A stretch of 64,000 nt of DNA from NCBI GenBank assembly GCA_021646415.1, contig SOEU01000011.1, forward strand, positions 1 through 64,000, given 5' to 3'. Origin of the DNA: Candidatus Brocadia sp. (GTDB lineage: Bacteria > Planctomycetota > Brocadiia > Brocadiales > Brocadiaceae). The notes beneath the pieces are model-generated. The model saw only the letters and a program-made list of their open reading frames with translations. It made no database searches and was not told the origin of the DNA. The translations under genes and the position numbers were made by a program. This document shows positions 34,774 through 42,880 of this stretch, piece by piece; the stretch's first letter is position 1, and every line of letters begins with the position of its first letter.

Positions 34774-35495
34774 GTACATCTCCCCCTTCAACAAAACTGG
34801 GAACGGTGCTTATATTGTTGATTCTGACAGGGCTTGGGTTGCTTGACAATCTGTTTTCTCTTCTCCTGTGTTTTTTGATTATTACTGTGTTGGCTGGGCT
34901 GGTAGTGAGAAAGGCGTTTGTTACCGCATGGCGTTGTAAAGGGGTGCTGATCTTTTTTTTCCTAACGGGTGCCACCTTGCTGTGGACAGAGGAGGGGCGT
35001 TCCCTTGCCCCTGTCCTGATAGCAAAGATGCTGGTTATGTGGTTGTGGGTTGTAATCTGGATAACCTGGGTTGGTTTTGAACGGATATTATTAACCTTTG
35101 AAAAATTAAGGGTGCCGTCGGTTTTGATACACATAGTAGCATTTACTGCACGGTTTCTGCCGATCTTATCAGAACGGTTAAAGATGATGCTTGCCGCCCA
35201 GGCCTCCCGTGGGGCGAAAAGAGGCATACATCCTTTACAATTGCGTAACCTTGCAGGAGGGGTTGGCTGTTTACTGTTAGCAAGTTTTGAGCAGGCTGAA
35301 AATGTCGAACGTGCCATGCAGTCCCGTGGCTTTAGCGGGACGTTCCCTTACCTTGTTGACGATAAAGATGTCGTTGCAGTGCCCTATGTCAGTTTGATTT
35401 CTCTCTTTCTCTTTACAAGTATTGTCTGGTTTGGAGTAGTTTGCGATGTCCTGTGTCATCCGTGCGCGGAATGTATCCTTCAGTTATCAAAATGA
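34770..35495 (+). CDS. cbiQ: ECF transporter transmembrane subunit CbiQ/NikQ
   Basis: The T-component that couples metal uptake to ATP hydrolysis. The 241-residue protein has about five helices and two coupling-helix motifs, AAQASRGA and AMQSRGFSG, in the cytoplasmic loop. It starts by a 4-base overlap with the NikL-like gene and its end overlaps cbiO by 50 bases in another frame. It is slightly shorter at the N-terminus than typical CbiQ. Confidence 0.92.
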   Translation: MSTSPPSTKLGTVLILLILTGLGLLDNLFSLLLCFLIITVLAGLVVRKAFVTAWRCKGVLIFFFLTGATLLWTEEGRSLAPVLIAKMLVMWLWVVIWITWVGFERILLTFEKLRVPSVLIHIVAFTARFLPILSERLKMMLAAQASRGAKRGIHPLQLRNLAGGVGCLLLASFEQAENVERAMQSRGFSGTFPYLVDDKDVVAVPYVSLISLFLFTSIVWFGVVCDVLCHPCAECILQLSK

Positions 35496-36168
35496 AGGGC
35501 TGGCGCTGTCTGATTTGTCGTTATCTGTTCATCAGCACGAAAAAGTAGGGGTGATAGGACCAAGCGGGGCCGGTAAAACTACTTTTTTCTGGCATTTAAA
35601 CGGCTTGTTAAAACCCAATTCGGGATGTGTAGAGGTGTTAGACCGTCCACTTGCTGAACATAAGAATATCAATGAAGTCAGACGTCACGTGGCGCTGACC
35701 TTTCAACAGGTAAATGATCAACTCTTCTGTTCTTCTGTCCGGGAAGAAATTGCCTTTGGCCCTAGAAATTTAGGCTGGCAAAAACAAGAGATACACGAAA
35801 CGGTTGAACGATGGCTGGCATATTTTGAATTGAAGGAAGTAAGCCATCGGCCTCCGCATCATTTATCGGGCGGGCAAAAAAGGAGTGTTGCTTTGGCCGC
35901 AGCAATGGCTATGGAACCACAATTGCTGATCCTCGATGAACCGGCAAACGATCTTGATCACAGGAACCGGCGCAGATTGATTACGTATCTGAAAGGTTTA
36001 TCGATAGCAGTTATGGTGGCATCGCATGATTTGTATTTAATTTCGGAAGTCACACAACGTTGTGTGCTCATGAACAAGGGACGGATCGTAGCAGATAGAA
36101 CCACTGATGAATTGGTACGTGATGAAGATACATTAAAACAATATGGGATGGAGGTGGTGAGAAGATAA
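35446..36168 (+). CDS. cbiO: ECF transporter ATP-binding subunit CbiO/NikO
   Basis: The ATPase of the transporter. The 240-residue protein has Walker A GPSGAGKTT, the Q-loop in TFQQVNDQLFCSSVREEIAFG, the signature LSGGQKRSVALA, Walker B LLILDEPANDLD and the switch His in VASHDL. A GGAG site lies about 9 bases upstream. It completes the M-L-Q-O set. Confidence 0.96.
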   Translation: MSCVIRARNVSFSYQNEGLALSDLSLSVHQHEKVGVIGPSGAGKTTFFWHLNGLLKPNSGCVEVLDRPLAEHKNINEVRRHVALTFQQVNDQLFCSSVREEIAFGPRNLGWQKQEIHETVERWLAYFELKEVSHRPPHHLSGGQKRSVALAAAMAMEPQLLILDEPANDLDHRNRRRLITYLKGLSIAVMVASHDLYLISEVTQRCVLMNKGRIVADRTTDELVRDEDTLKQYGMEVVRR

Positions 36169-36185
36169 ATATTTTTTTGGATATT

Positions 36186-36214
36186 GGTAGCACGTATATT
36201 GTATAAGTGCCATC
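36186..36214 (+). promoter_or_regulatory. Candidate NikR-type site upstream of the barrel gene
   Basis: GGTAGCAC (36186-36193), 13 bases, and GTGCCATC (36207-36214) form an imperfect palindrome. The half-site GTAGCAC also occurs before cbiM (33460) and resembles the right half of the nikR site. The halves face the opposite way from the nikR site, which weakens the case. Confidence 0.35.
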
Positions 36215-36267
36215 GGTATATTGTTGTTACTTTCTGAGATGCCATTGAGCAAGTTTTAGCTTTTGAT

Positions 36268-36354
36268 AGTTGTCATTGCGAGCAATAAAGCAACTCTATA
36301 CGCTTATAGATTGCACAGACATCTCGCACATGTCGTACACTCGCAATGACAACT
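36268..36354. repeat. Long inverted repeat (TTGTCATTGCGAG type)
   Basis: GTTGTCATTGCGAG near 36268 and CTCGCAATGACAAC near 36340 are inverse copies enclosing about 58 bases with GCAATAAAGC and AGATTGCACAGA. This is a common dispersed intergenic element. Confidence 0.75.
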
Positions 36355-36457
36355 TTTGCTTGTGTGGTAATCATATATTTTATTTATAGATTTCTGGGTG
36401 GCTTGGACAAACTTTGTTTGTCAGTGTTTAACTGGAGGATTCGGAGGTATCATGTTA

Positions 36458-37471
36458 ATGGAAAAAAGACACAGTCATTATTTTATATGCTTTATTTTGT
36501 TCGCTTTTATTTTTCTCATAAATACAACGAGCAGTTTTGCCCATCATGGAGGCGTTTCTACGGCGTTTGGGCCCGGTGCGCCCATTGAAACGGCTTCTCC
36601 GTTGGCTCTGGGGAAGGGGACTTTTCTAATCTACGAAAAATTTGAATACGTGCCTTTCGAACACAAAAACCATGCAGAGCCGGAAAATATCGATACCTTT
36701 ACCTTTTTAAATACCCTTATTGGATATGGCTTTACCGACGCCATCAGTGTCTATGCCATATTACCGGTGGCGATAAAGGAACAGGATAGCCTGGGCACAT
36801 CGAGCGGGATTGGAGATTTGGGGTTCATTTTTCAGTATGGGTTTAAGTTCGGTGAAAGAGATGGTATTCGTGGTTTATACGGCTACGGTCCGGAAGACTC
36901 CTATGGAGCCGAATACAGCACGGATGACTTAAAAATGGCCCTGCAGGCTGGGTTCACCGTGCCCACCGGTGAAACATCGAATCGTGATAATAGGGGAGAT
37001 ATTTTTGATATGGGGATGCAGCCGGGTTTTGATGCCCCCACTTTTCAGTTTGGCTTTATCGCCTCAAAGATGATCTTTCCTCATTTTACCCTGACGGGGG
37101 ATACATCGCTTACGACATTTACTGAGCACAACGATGGCAAGCCAGGCAACGAAATTCGCTTCAACGTAGCAGGCGGTTACGAAATATATGAAAAAAAGAA
37201 CGGGTTTCTCTCCCGGCTTGATATTATTGCAGAATCGAACGTGCTCCATCTTACCAAAGATCAGGATGAAGAGAACGAAACAGATGATGCGACAGGCGGG
37301 ACAATTCTTTATCTATCACCGGGTTTAAGGGCAACATTTGGCAAACACGTTAGCATTGGAATGCTGATAAAATTGCCGACATGGGAAGACCTGAACAACG
37401 AATCCGAACAGCAAGGCGCTGAAGGTCTGGAAGAGTATCGGGCAATCGTTACGTGCTCAGTTTCGTTTTAA
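36458..37471 (+). CDS. Outer-membrane beta-barrel protein, candidate metal channel
   Basis: The 337-residue protein has a signal peptide (HYFICFILFAFIFLINTTSS, cleavage after SFA) and a mature start HHGGVSTAFGPGAPIETASP. Alternating beta strands typical of the transporter/MetA-like barrel family follow (LMALQAGFTVPTGETSN-like turns, FNVAGGYEIYE) and a terminal Phe, CSVSF, as in BamA substrates. The first mature residues, His-His, could bind metal. GGAGGT sits 9 bases before the ATG at 36458, which is preferred over the ATG at 36398. Position behind the nickel transporter and a NikR-like site suggests a role in nickel passage across the outer membrane. Confidence 0.75.
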   Translation: MEKRHSHYFICFILFAFIFLINTTSSFAHHGGVSTAFGPGAPIETASPLALGKGTFLIYEKFEYVPFEHKNHAEPENIDTFTFLNTLIGYGFTDAISVYAILPVAIKEQDSLGTSSGIGDLGFIFQYGFKFGERDGIRGLYGYGPEDSYGAEYSTDDLKMALQAGFTVPTGETSNRDNRGDIFDMGMQPGFDAPTFQFGFIASKMIFPHFTLTGDTSLTTFTEHNDGKPGNEIRFNVAGGYEIYEKKNGFLSRLDIIAESNVLHLTKDQDEENETDDATGGTILYLSPGLRATFGKHVSIGMLIKLPTWEDLNNESEQQGAEGLEEYRAIVTCSVSF

Positions 37472-37825
37472 ATCAGGACTTCGGCAACCTATTATAGAAA
37501 AGGGCATAGAACCCACCCCTTCCGGGAGGGGATTTAAGGGGTGGGTTCCACGGGAAGGGGAGTTCATTATTCCCCTCTTGAAACTTCGTCGTGAGCGCTC
37601 AGTCGAACGAGGGCTATGGGTGTGTTGACTGCTTGTTCCCAAACTCTGTTTGGGAATATCAGGTTACCATGAAACTCTGTTTCATGGACGTCTGCTTAAC
37701 CGCCTGAAACTTATCAATTGATTTCTCGAAACAGAGTTTCTTACCCCGCTCGTTCTCAAACAGAGTTTGGGAACGAGCGGGGTAAACTTTGAAATTCCTG
37801 TACGTTAAATTACAAGGAGGTAACG
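37472..37825. repeat. Cluster of palindromic intergenic repeats
   Basis: No gene. The region includes an inverted fragment of family A (37581-37610), TTCCCAAACTCTGTTTGGGAA (near 37636), CATGAAACTCTGTTTCATG (37667-37685) and a long hairpin at 37742-37783. In that hairpin ACCCCGCTCGTTC pairs with GAACGAGCGGGGT and CAAAC with GTTTG. The three hairpins share the loop ACTCTGTTT or its complement. Confidence 0.8.
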
Positions 37826-38377
37826 ATGTTTGAAAATAGTAGTTTCAAAAAATGCGTGATAACCGTGGTGTTTTTTTATTGTTCTTTCATTTACGGTCAT
37901 AATATTTCCGCCCATGAGGGTCACTCTCACGAAGCAGTGATTACCATCGGGAAGAAGACCGTTGTTCATTTTCAGTCAATCCTGTCAACCTACCGGGAGG
38001 TTTATCATCGTTTAGTAAAGAGGGATTTGAATGGCATTACCGATTTGGCCCAAAAATTGTCTGATGCAGCACGGCAAGCTACCCGGACCGAACCTGACGG
38101 CGGCGGCCGGCATATGATGAAGCACGTACTTTCAGGCGCTGAGGACATGAGGAAGGCGCGAGATATTCAGGATGCACAAAAGGCATTCGCGTCACTGAGC
38201 GAAGCCCTCTTGCCATTCTTTAAGTTGTGGCCTAATCAGCTCAAACGGAATGAATTGAAGATATGCCAATGCAGACATGACGGGCATTGCTGGCTTCAGC
38301 CACAGAACTGTTCTGATGCCTGCCCATATTCTGCAGACCAGACAAAGGTTTGTACAGAAATTGAAGAGGTAAAGTAA
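37826..38377 (+). CDS. Secreted Cys/His-rich protein with DUF3347-like domain
   Basis: The 183-residue protein has a signal peptide (CVITVVFFYCSFIYGHNISA) and a mature start HEGHSHEAV with four metal-type ligands. A helical domain with QSILSTYREVYHRLVKRDLN and DAQKAFASLSEALLPFFKLW resembles the DUF3347 domain found beside copper/silver efflux proteins. The tail is rich in Cys (KICQCRHDGHCWLQPQNCSD, then CPYSA and VC). GGAGGT lies before the ATG. It probably binds metal in the periplasm within this nickel/cobalt island. Confidence 0.7.
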   Translation: MFENSSFKKCVITVVFFYCSFIYGHNISAHEGHSHEAVITIGKKTVVHFQSILSTYREVYHRLVKRDLNGITDLAQKLSDAARQATRTEPDGGGRHMMKHVLSGAEDMRKARDIQDAQKAFASLSEALLPFFKLWPNQLKRNELKICQCRHDGHCWLQPQNCSDACPYSADQTKVCTEIEEVK

Positions 38378-38402
38378 GTATCCGGAATTAGATAATACCT
38401 AT

Positions 38403-38487
38403 GCTGTTCGGGAGTGCATTACGAAAACCTCCTATTTGCGGTAAAAAGACCCATATAAAGTAATACTATTCTCGAACAGCTTTTTTT
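38403..38487 (+). terminator. Terminator-like long-range inverted repeat
   Basis: GCTGTTCGGGAG (38403-38414) pairs with CTCGAACAGC (38471-38480), followed by a T run (38481-38487), 26 bases after the previous stop codon. The 56-base loop is unusually long, so the terminator call is tentative. Confidence 0.5.
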
Positions 38488-38794
38488 CAGTTAAGAATCG
38501 GGAATACTTCGTCGTTCGTTTCACCGGGTAGCTCCAGCCCTTGTTTGGTTGCAATCATTCTTCACCAAGGATCGATGTCTCGGCAAAAGAATAGAGAAGT
38601 GTCATCACTGTTGTCTGGCGATAGCACGAATATGTTAATGATAACACTCTTGCTATCTGTGCGATATTTTCGCTGCTTTTTCGGTATTTCCTGTGCGTCT
38701 TTCAGTTGTAACGGGCTTAGTAAACAACCCGATTGTATAAGAAGTTTCATTCATTTATATTCTGCAAAAATGCACGAATAGGAGGATATTATAC
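38488..38794. other. Intergenic region, no convincing gene
   Basis: An open frame at 38545-38781 has no ribosome site and a random-looking product. A GGAGG at 38781-38785 serves the next gene. Confidence 0.5.
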
Positions 38795-38992
38795 TTGAGG
38801 TCATGTAAGTTCATTGTATGTCCAAATTGTGGTTACGATGAAAAGTTTAAAGTCTATACGAACAATGTCAAGGTGATTTATCAATCCGCCGAAGCTGGCA
38901 TACGTTCATTTGAAAGCAGTATTTTACCAAACCTGCGGAATAGTGATAACTATATCGAGTGTCAGTTGTGTTTTGAAAAATTCAGGGCATGA
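38795..38992 (+). CDS. Small zinc-ribbon protein (TTG start)
   Basis: The 65-residue protein has two Cys pairs, FIVCPNCGYDE near the N-terminus and ECQLCFEKF near the C-terminus, separated by about 43 residues, the layout of a zinc ribbon. TTG is chosen as start because GGAGG lies 9 bases before it; no ATG gives the first Cys pair. It precedes the deoxyhypusine-synthase-like gene by 57 bases on the same strand and may share its transcript. Function unknown. Confidence 0.65.
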   Translation: MRSCKFIVCPNCGYDEKFKVYTNNVKVIYQSAEAGIRSFESSILPNLRNSDNYIECQLCFEKFRA

Positions 38993-39049
38993 AACAAGGG
39001 AGACGAATGTGATACAGCATTTGATAAACGAAAAGGAACATATCATATT

Positions 39050-40090
39050 ATGAAAACAGACTTTATCCGGCCAGGGTTGACAAAAGTCACAATAGCACAT
39101 GAAGATAAGTACGAAACGACAAAGGACCCCATTACTCAATTTATGAGTCATCATTACCGGCATTTTAATGCCGCAGTCACAATAGATGCGGCCAGGGCTT
39201 ACAAGCGGCATCTTGAAAATGGTGGAAAGATGTTTTTAACAATGGGCGGTGCAATGAGCACCGCCGAACTCGGACTTTCCCTTGCGGAGATGATTCGTCA
39301 GGATAAGGTTCACGGTATCTGCTGTACCGGTGCAAATCTTGAGGAAGATGTCTTCAATCTGGTTGCACACAACCATTACGTACGTATTCCAAACTATCGT
39401 GAGTTAACCCCCGGAGACGAGGAAAATTTATTTAAGCAACATCTGAATCGTGTAACCGACACCTGCATCCCTGAGGCAGAAGCGTTGAGGCGTATTGAAA
39501 ACGCAATGCTTGAAGAGTGGACCGATGCCGATTGTCGGGGTGAGCGTTTTTTCCCGCACGAGTTTATGTTCAAGGTTCTGCTGAGTGGAAAGCTCAGGGA
39601 ATATTATCAAAGCGACCCGCGAGATAGCTGGCTGATGGAAGCAGCGATCCGAAATCTACCCATTTTTGTCCCGGGCTGGGAAGATTCAACGCTCGGTAAC
39701 ATGTACGCCGCACACTGTATTTCCGGTGAAATCAGGAATATCCACACGGTTAAAACGGGGATAGAGTATATGGTCTTGTTGGCCGAATGGTACATGCAGA
39801 TCGTCCCGAAGGGACTGGGCTTTTTTCAAATCGGCGGTGGCATTGCAGGAGATTTCCCCATCTGTGTGGTGCCGATGCTTCATCAGGACCTGAGACGCCC
39901 TGAAGTGCCACTTTGGGCATATTTTTGTCAAATCAGCGATTCAACGACAAGCTACGGATCATATTCTGGCGCAGTGCCAAATGAAAAGATTACCTGGGGC
40001 AAGCTCGGCAAGGACTCCCCAAAGTTCATCATCGAATCAGACGCTACCATCGTTGCGCCACTCATTTTTGCTTATGTGCTGGGATGGTAA
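39050..40090 (+). CDS. Deoxyhypusine synthase-like enzyme
   Basis: The 346-residue protein belongs to the deoxyhypusine synthase fold family: FLTMGGAMSTAELGLSLAEM, ICCTGANLEEDVFNLVAHNH, GFFQIGGGIAGDFPICVVPM and EKITWGKLGK. The Lys in ITWGK (about residue 318) aligns with the active-site Lys of true DHS. Bacteria lack eIF5A, and bacterial members make homospermidine-like or guanidino polyamines from spermidine-type donors, so a polyamine role is more likely than hypusination. No other polyamine gene is adjacent. Its presence in a metal-uptake region is unexplained. Confidence 0.9.
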   Translation: MKTDFIRPGLTKVTIAHEDKYETTKDPITQFMSHHYRHFNAAVTIDAARAYKRHLENGGKMFLTMGGAMSTAELGLSLAEMIRQDKVHGICCTGANLEEDVFNLVAHNHYVRIPNYRELTPGDEENLFKQHLNRVTDTCIPEAEALRRIENAMLEEWTDADCRGERFFPHEFMFKVLLSGKLREYYQSDPRDSWLMEAAIRNLPIFVPGWEDSTLGNMYAAHCISGEIRNIHTVKTGIEYMVLLAEWYMQIVPKGLGFFQIGGGIAGDFPICVVPMLHQDLRRPEVPLWAYFCQISDSTTSYGSYSGAVPNEKITWGKLGKDSPKFIIESDATIVAPLIFAYVLGW

Positions 40091-40505
40091 ATGCCAGTCA
40101 TTCAATACATGAAAAAGTAAGAATGATAACCAGGGATCATGGATGCCACTTTTTGATATTTGAATTTCTGCCTGATTTATTCCAGTATTGCATTGTGTAT
40201 TTCAATAAAGAAACTTTTAAGACTGGATCTCCCGATATATTTCAGTGCAGATAATTTTTATAGCCCTAATAATATAAATGTTTTACAAAGGAGACGGCAA
40301 ATTGTTTTAAAAAAAGGAATTGATTTTGCGCGTATTGCAGAATCAATAATCGGCCTATAGAATAAAAAAGAGAAACGATAGAGAAGAAATTATACCAAAT
40401 ATTTCGGTTCAACCTAGGACGGTTGAACCAGTGAGGTCTTTGAAGGCGTATTCCCAATTTTTCCGGTGAAATTTCTGTGATCAATCTTTTTAAGCGCATA
40501 TAGCT
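40091..40505. other. Intergenic region, no convincing gene
   Basis: A frame at 40160-40360 has no support. A small palindrome near 40412-40428 (AACCTAGGACGGTTGAACC) is the only structure noted. Confidence 0.45.
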
Positions 40506-40940
40506 GTGAGCAATACGAACAAGATTCTTGCCTGTATTCAAATCCTCATTTTTCTCAGCCACACATTGTGTGGCAGTGGCATCAACTTCAATGTTTCAGT
40601 GAAATCCGGCGAATTTCCCTGTAAAGATCACGAGTGTGGCTGTAAATCGGCATCTGATTGCAGGACGAATTGCTGTTGTTCACCACAGGGAAATTATGCA
40701 AAATCTCACCATGACGCAAAGAAACAGAAAAACGGCTTTCAATCATTCATCAGCAGCCTGATGTGTAAATCCGGTAGTGATGGAATCAGCGTGATAAACA
40801 CCGAACTGAAATATGTCCTGGAAGATGATTTTGTAATTCCCCAAATAGCATTTTTGTATTTTCTTGCCAGCGATATCATGGTGCACATCTGTGAACCTAT
40901 GGTATCACCTCCCGAAAAACCCCCGCGCTGTCCCGTATAA
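40506..40940 (+). CDS. Secreted Cys-rich protein
   Basis: The 144-residue protein starts at a GTG, with a signal helix (ILACIQILIFLSHTLCGSG). A Cys/His cluster follows (FPCKDHECGCKSASDCRTNC, CC) that could bind metal ions, then a polar middle and a C-terminal hydrophobic stretch (IPQIAFLYFLASDIMVH). I know similar small proteins only as unannotated neighbours of metal-efflux genes. Annotation as metal-related rests on the Cys cluster and location. Confidence 0.6.
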   Translation: MSNTNKILACIQILIFLSHTLCGSGINFNVSVKSGEFPCKDHECGCKSASDCRTNCCCSPQGNYAKSHHDAKKQKNGFQSFISSLMCKSGSDGISVINTELKYVLEDDFVIPQIAFLYFLASDIMVHICEPMVSPPEKPPRCPV

Positions 40941-41341
40941 AGTCCAACCAGCAGATAAAGTAAACGCTTATAGGCGCTGTATCCGGGGATATTAGCACGA
41001 AAAACTCCGCTTTACGATTTGCTTTGTTGTTCCTCGGAATGCTATCCCCTGTCGGCTTCTTTAACGTATGGGAATTTCAATTACCCCCATAATCTTCCCT
41101 TAAGCGAGGGAGACAGGGGGGGAGTTGCCGAAGGCATAATTTAAGCGTTTACTCTCAATCAATTTGCTCAACGATTTATGTATTAAGGGAAAAGATCATG
41201 CAGGCAAAGAGCCGTTTTGTTTAGCGGATTCTCCATCATTCATGACGGAAACGCCTTCCGTGAGCTGCCTTGTAAATTGATTGTAAAGTGTGAGATGAAC
41301 ACCGGGAATTTTATAATTTAAAAAAATGGAGAAATGAACTT
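40941..41341. other. Repeat-bearing intergenic region
   Basis: Contains a purine-rich block around 41090-41120 (AGCGAGGGAGACAGGGGGG) followed by GCCGAAGGCATAATTTAA, a short string also near 51885 and, diverged, at 42744. No gene is seen. Confidence 0.5.
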
Positions 41342-42184
41342 ATGATAAATCGTAAAGGTTACCTTGCCATTATCGCAATGATTGGAACAATGATAACTTC
41401 AGGAAATGTTATGGCTCATACAACGGTCATGTCAAAAAATACCCCTACGAATTACAGCTCCCGCGACGAGCTTGAAGGAACGACGGGCCTCAACAACTTT
41501 AGTATCCCTCACGGCTGTGATGGTCAACCCGTGAGGGCAATGAGCATTGTGTTCCCCAATGGAGCAGACTCTCTTGCCGAACGCACAGACACAAAAGAGT
41601 CAGTAACTCTTTCGGACCATATAACGGGCAACGCTGTGATGGGTGCAAGTCCTGCCGTAAACAGCCTTTTCAAAAAAATCAACAAACTGGTCGGAACCGT
41701 CCCGTCCTTTATCTCACACGGTGAGGAAAAAACGGAGGATGTCAGGGCATTTGTCTTCACAAACGGCTCATTAAAGGATGGTTTTACGGGGCTTATCCCA
41801 TGGCGTGCAACCTTTCCTGTGTTTAAAGCAGATTCCTGCGCAACGGCGATGACCGTATACATTGCCATTGCCAACTATTGCACAAAATCTAAGAATGAAA
41901 ATGACGATGACCGCGCCGATATATGGATGGGTCGTTTAACAGAAAAATTTAATGATCCGGACGTCGTATCGGTGGGTTTCTGGCCCTATCTGAGGGTTGT
42001 AAGAGACCTGGAAAAGAATCCCCTCCCTGAGGGTTGTGGCGAAGGATTTGAGATTAGCGTATATCCTTCCGACGAAGCAATTGATGAATTTCTGCCGGTC
42101 GCGGGATATTGGCCGGGAGGTGGCAACGGCGGCAATCATGGAGGACACGGAGGTGATGGAGGGCACGGTGGCCATAATCACTAA
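41342..42184 (+). CDS. Exported YcnI-like (DUF1775-like) protein with Gly/His metal tail
   Basis: The 280-residue protein has a signal peptide ending VMAH, leaving His at the mature N-terminus as in YcnI copper-binding proteins. The DUF1775-like body has NNFSIPHGCDGQPVRAMSIV and FPNGADSL, the HGC motif of the family. The last 25 residues are GGxHGGHGG repeats ending HNH, a flexible metal-binding tail like those of nickel- or copper-handling proteins. YcnI itself binds Cu(II). Here the neighbouring nickel transporter makes nickel or cobalt equally possible. Confidence 0.75.
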   Translation: MINRKGYLAIIAMIGTMITSGNVMAHTTVMSKNTPTNYSSRDELEGTTGLNNFSIPHGCDGQPVRAMSIVFPNGADSLAERTDTKESVTLSDHITGNAVMGASPAVNSLFKKINKLVGTVPSFISHGEEKTEDVRAFVFTNGSLKDGFTGLIPWRATFPVFKADSCATAMTVYIAIANYCTKSKNENDDDRADIWMGRLTEKFNDPDVVSVGFWPYLRVVRDLEKNPLPEGCGEGFEISVYPSDEAIDEFLPVAGYWPGGGNGGNHGGHGGDGGHGGHNH

Positions 42185-42294
42185 TGCTGTTACCGCGGGG
42201 CTTCTATGGTTTGTGAGAGTACTGCATCTCCCCGGCAAGGTGATGAGAGAGAAACTCCCTTGTATTTAAAGGGGGACGTCGGGTGGCACGGACA

Positions 42295-42484
42295 AACTTG
42301 CTTCTTTTTTGGTAAGTATTTACATCCCCTTCATCGTTCGACTGAGCACTCACGACGAAGTCCCCTCCATGCGAAGGAGGAACAAGAAAATATTATTTAT
42401 TATTTTTACCTCCCCTTTCATCCCCTCCTTGCGAAGGAGGGGAAAGAGGGGCGGTTGTTTTTGGTTGCGGCCATGCTGCGCGAG
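42295..42484 (+). repeat. Dispersed repeat family A, copy 4
   Basis: CTTCTTTTTTGGTAAGTATT, CATCGTTCGACTGAGC, CACGACGAAGTCCCCTCC, GGAGGAACAAGAAAATATTA, the CCCCTCCTTGCGAAGGAGGGG hairpin and GGTTGCGGCCATGCTGCG, all in the order of copies 2 and 3. Confidence 0.88.
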
Positions 42485-42594
42485 GTAATAACAGTAAATG
42501 CTTCGCCTCTCTGTAAATGCTGAAAATCTGTTTAAATAAAATTCCACTGCAATCACGCTATCATGCGCTTAATAAAAAAAAGAAAAAGGTATGT

Positions 42595-42759
42595 ATGAAA
42601 ATTTCGGCTATAGCTCTTTTATTTTTAGTCTTTACCTGTAAAACTATTTATGCCCACGGCGAATGTTGCCTTCCACGATCCTTTGCGGAGGCGACAATCT
42701 CGGGTGTAATCCTTGCGCCAAATTTTGCGCTTGGTGGCAAAAAATTACCGAAGGTCTAA
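42595..42759 (+). pseudogene. Truncated secreted protein, probably a gene remnant
   Basis: The 54-residue product is a signal peptide (MKISAIALLFLVFTCKTIYA) followed by HGECCLPRSFAEATISGVIL and a short tail. His and Cys-Cys at the mature N-terminus recall the barrel and DUF3347-like proteins in this island. It stops inside a copy of the short dispersed string CCGAAGG-TCTAATTTAA. It is likely a longer secreted gene truncated by that element; a real mini-protein is possible. Confidence 0.45.
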
Positions 42760-42880
42760 TTTAAGACGAAATACTTGACCAATATTGAGTAACAATATAC
42801 AATTTTGAGTTAATCAGAAATCTCTTTGTTTATTGCCAGTCGTTTATGATGTTTTCTTATTTGGCAAATTTATTCAGGCT

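Noticed and set aside
36177-36205. Sigma-54 promoter before the barrel gene
   Set aside because: TTGGTAGCACGTATATTG resembles -24/-12 but has two extra bases between the TGG and GCAC parts.
38545-38781. Open frame before the zinc-ribbon gene
   Set aside because: No ribosome site and no recognisable sequence.
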